Assembly: GCA_039621445.1 (NCBI GenBank) | Contig: CP154955.1 | Span: forward strand, 60,667,564-60,731,563 | Reading direction: 5' to 3' | Source: Euglena gracilis | Lineage: Eukaryota; Euglenida; Euglenophyceae; Euglenales | DNA: 64,000 nucleotides | In this document: positions 62,758-64,000 of the stretch, piece by piece | How positions within the stretch are numbered: position 1 is the first letter of the stretch | How the letters are laid out: each line of letters opens with the position of its first letter | Made by a program: the position numbers and the translations under genes | Notes under the pieces: model-generated | The model's input: only the letters and a program-made list of their open reading frames with translations | What the model was told of the DNA's origin: nothing | Databases searched by the model: none

Positions 62758-62990
62758 ACTGTTCCCGCCAGTGGGCGCCCGAATTGTTTCAAAACGGCTT
62801 TCCGGCTTTTCGGCCGCTGCGAGCGGCGAAAGAGCCGCGGAAAACGGCTGAAAAGCCGTTCTTGAACGGCGAAGATGCCGTTTCTCCGTGCCGTTTTGGC
62901 GGAAAGCCGTTTGGCCGGCGGCAATGGCACAAAAGCCGGTTTTTTTGTACTCCGTCGCGGAAAACCGACAAGGAAGGAAGAGACACCGCG
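62757..62990. repeat. Cluster of AAAACGGC / GCCGTTTT inverted repeats
   Basis: Within ~200 bases the core ACGGCTTT or its complement AAAGCCGT occurs about ten times in both orientations (for example AACGGCTGAAAAGCCGTT, a hairpin, near 62842). It begins exactly where RT homology ends. No ORF of its own. Confidence 0.7.
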
Positions 62991-63749
62991 GGCGAAGCAT
63001 TCAATAAGTTTTGGGGGAGGGTGCTTCCATAACACCGTATCACCCCAAAATTTATCAAATGCGTTGGAGTGTTGTGACCAATGGCGTGGCAAACGGGCAC
63101 GTGCACTGGATGAAAAGGCATCGCTTTCCAATGCCAAATCAAAGGAATCAGCCAATGTCGCGATTTTGGAAAACAAACGTTCCAAAATGCGATATTGACC
63201 AAAATTGAAAGCATTCCATACGCGTCTCGCGTATTCATGCACCCGATTTCCGGGTTGGAGTGTCGAAACACAATGAATGGATGCACAAACATGCGGGCTG
63301 TCTTCCACTACCTCAAGGGGTAATCCCAAGGGAGTTTGGACAGACTGGGGTTTTCCCCATTCCGCATCAAATTCATACCAAGTGTGATCGCGATTGAATT
63401 TAGAAATGACGCTTTTCGTGTTTCCAAACAACGAGGCTAATCCGCGTTGTTGGAGTACTCGGTGTATCTCTGCGCATTGCGGGCTACAACCAAGTGTATC
63501 CTTGGGTGTGGATTCCGTATTCGGAATTGCGATTAGTCTCGGATTTTCAACTAAACATCCACAATCGAAATCCGATTGGGTGGAAATTCTCCTGCAGTGC
63601 ACACATTGGAAGGAAGTGTGATGGTGTGACGGGTGTGCGTGTAAGTGGGTGTCGGTGGCATTAACTGCTGAGTCTTGTACAGGTGTGCCTGGATTCGGCA
63701 CAACTGGTGGGTAACGGAGTGGTGGTGTAGCTGGGCGACTACTCGACAC
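62990..63749 (-). CDS. Unrecognised ORF with Cys pairs
   Basis: Open from 63749 through 62715; I stop at ~62990 because beyond it the frame crosses the inverted-repeat cluster. Contains FQCVHCRRISTQSDFDCGC, which could bind zinc (C-x2-C ... C-x-C), a second Cys pair (LGCSPQCAEIHRVLQQRG), and a helical C-terminal part (VWNAFNFGQYRILERLFSKI). The N-terminus is Pro/Thr-rich. No family recognised; host gene or retroelement ORF are both possible. Confidence 0.45.
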
Positions 63750-63990
63750 CGTACGTACTGCAGGCCTTTGGGCTTTCGTCTTGTGCGGGGGTACCGCTTC
63801 TCGCTTGCCCTACCTCATGTGGAACGCATGTAGGTGTGTCATTGGGTAGGGGGGAGGCTTTCTCCGTACCCCGGGTGTGGAAAACGGTTGCTGGTGTGGT
63901 GGATAACGGTGTTGCCATTGTGGATAACGGTGTTGGAAAAGTGGTGGTCATCATATTGGATGCCAACGGTGATGGTGGTTTGGGTGGCAA
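63739..63990 (-). CDS. Short Pro/Thr-rich ORF at the window edge
   Basis: Starts MPPKPPSPLASNMMTTTF and contains three copies of a TPLST-type phrase. It overlaps the start of the previous ORF in another frame; it may be the true N-terminal part of that protein displaced by a frameshift, or the start of a separate gag. Low confidence that it is a gene. Confidence 0.3.
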   Translation of the reverse strand: MPPKPPSPLASNMMTTTFPTPLSTMATPLSTTPATVFHTRGTEKASPLPNDTPTCVPHEVGQARSGTPAQDESPKACSTYGVE

Positions 63991-64000
63991 GGTTGAGGTG

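Overview
The window is nuclear DNA from a eukaryote, most likely a large-genome unicellular alga or related protist; I cannot name the species. Evidence: one cullin gene is split into about 21 small GC-rich exons over 31 kb by long introns, introns start with GT or GC, there are long microsatellites, telomere-type TTAGGG repeats, terminal-inverted-repeat miniature transposons, and several chromodomain-bearing Ty3/gypsy retroelements. No bacterial-type genes, rRNA or tRNA genes were found.

Bases 1-31094 (+ strand): a CUL1-type cullin, the scaffold of SCF ubiquitin ligases. The first exon or exons lie left of the window; the last exon ends in the conserved YLA tail and a TAG stop. Only about 2.1 kb of the 31 kb is coding. 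The introns hold hAT-like MITEs (one with perfect 8-bp target duplications), at least three other dispersed repeat families, tandem repeats, a ~570-bp GT/GC microsatellite that begins at a splice donor, and a gag-like fragment.

Bases 31300-49700: nested retroelements. A Ty3/gypsy RT-RNase H fragment (+) runs into an LTR (copy X1, with an initiator-Met primer site and a gag-like ORF). The matching integrase-chromodomain half (-) lies at 47.5-49.06 kb, next to an inverted copy of the same LTR. The arrangement is best explained by a ~16-kb inversion through the two LTRs. Inside it sits a young complete LTR element (35338-45120, minus strand, two 512-bp LTRs differing at five sites, 4-bp target duplication). 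That element has gag-like and zinc-knuckle ORFs but no visible polymerase, and it carries an opposite-strand ORF cut off by TTAGGG repeats.

Bases 49700-52380: very GC-rich low-complexity DNA without a convincing gene. Bases 52383-62106 (- strand): a nearly complete Ty3/gypsy-type element, in order coiled coil, gag capsid, basic Gly/Lys region, Pro/His-rich repeats, a cytosine-C5 DNA-methyltransferase-like domain, aspartic protease, reverse transcriptase, RNase H, integrase, chromodomain. The methyltransferase inside the retroelement is the most interesting system here. Bases 62165-64000: the N-terminal half of another gypsy RT (+), broken by a cluster of short inverted repeats, then an unrecognised Cys-containing ORF (-).
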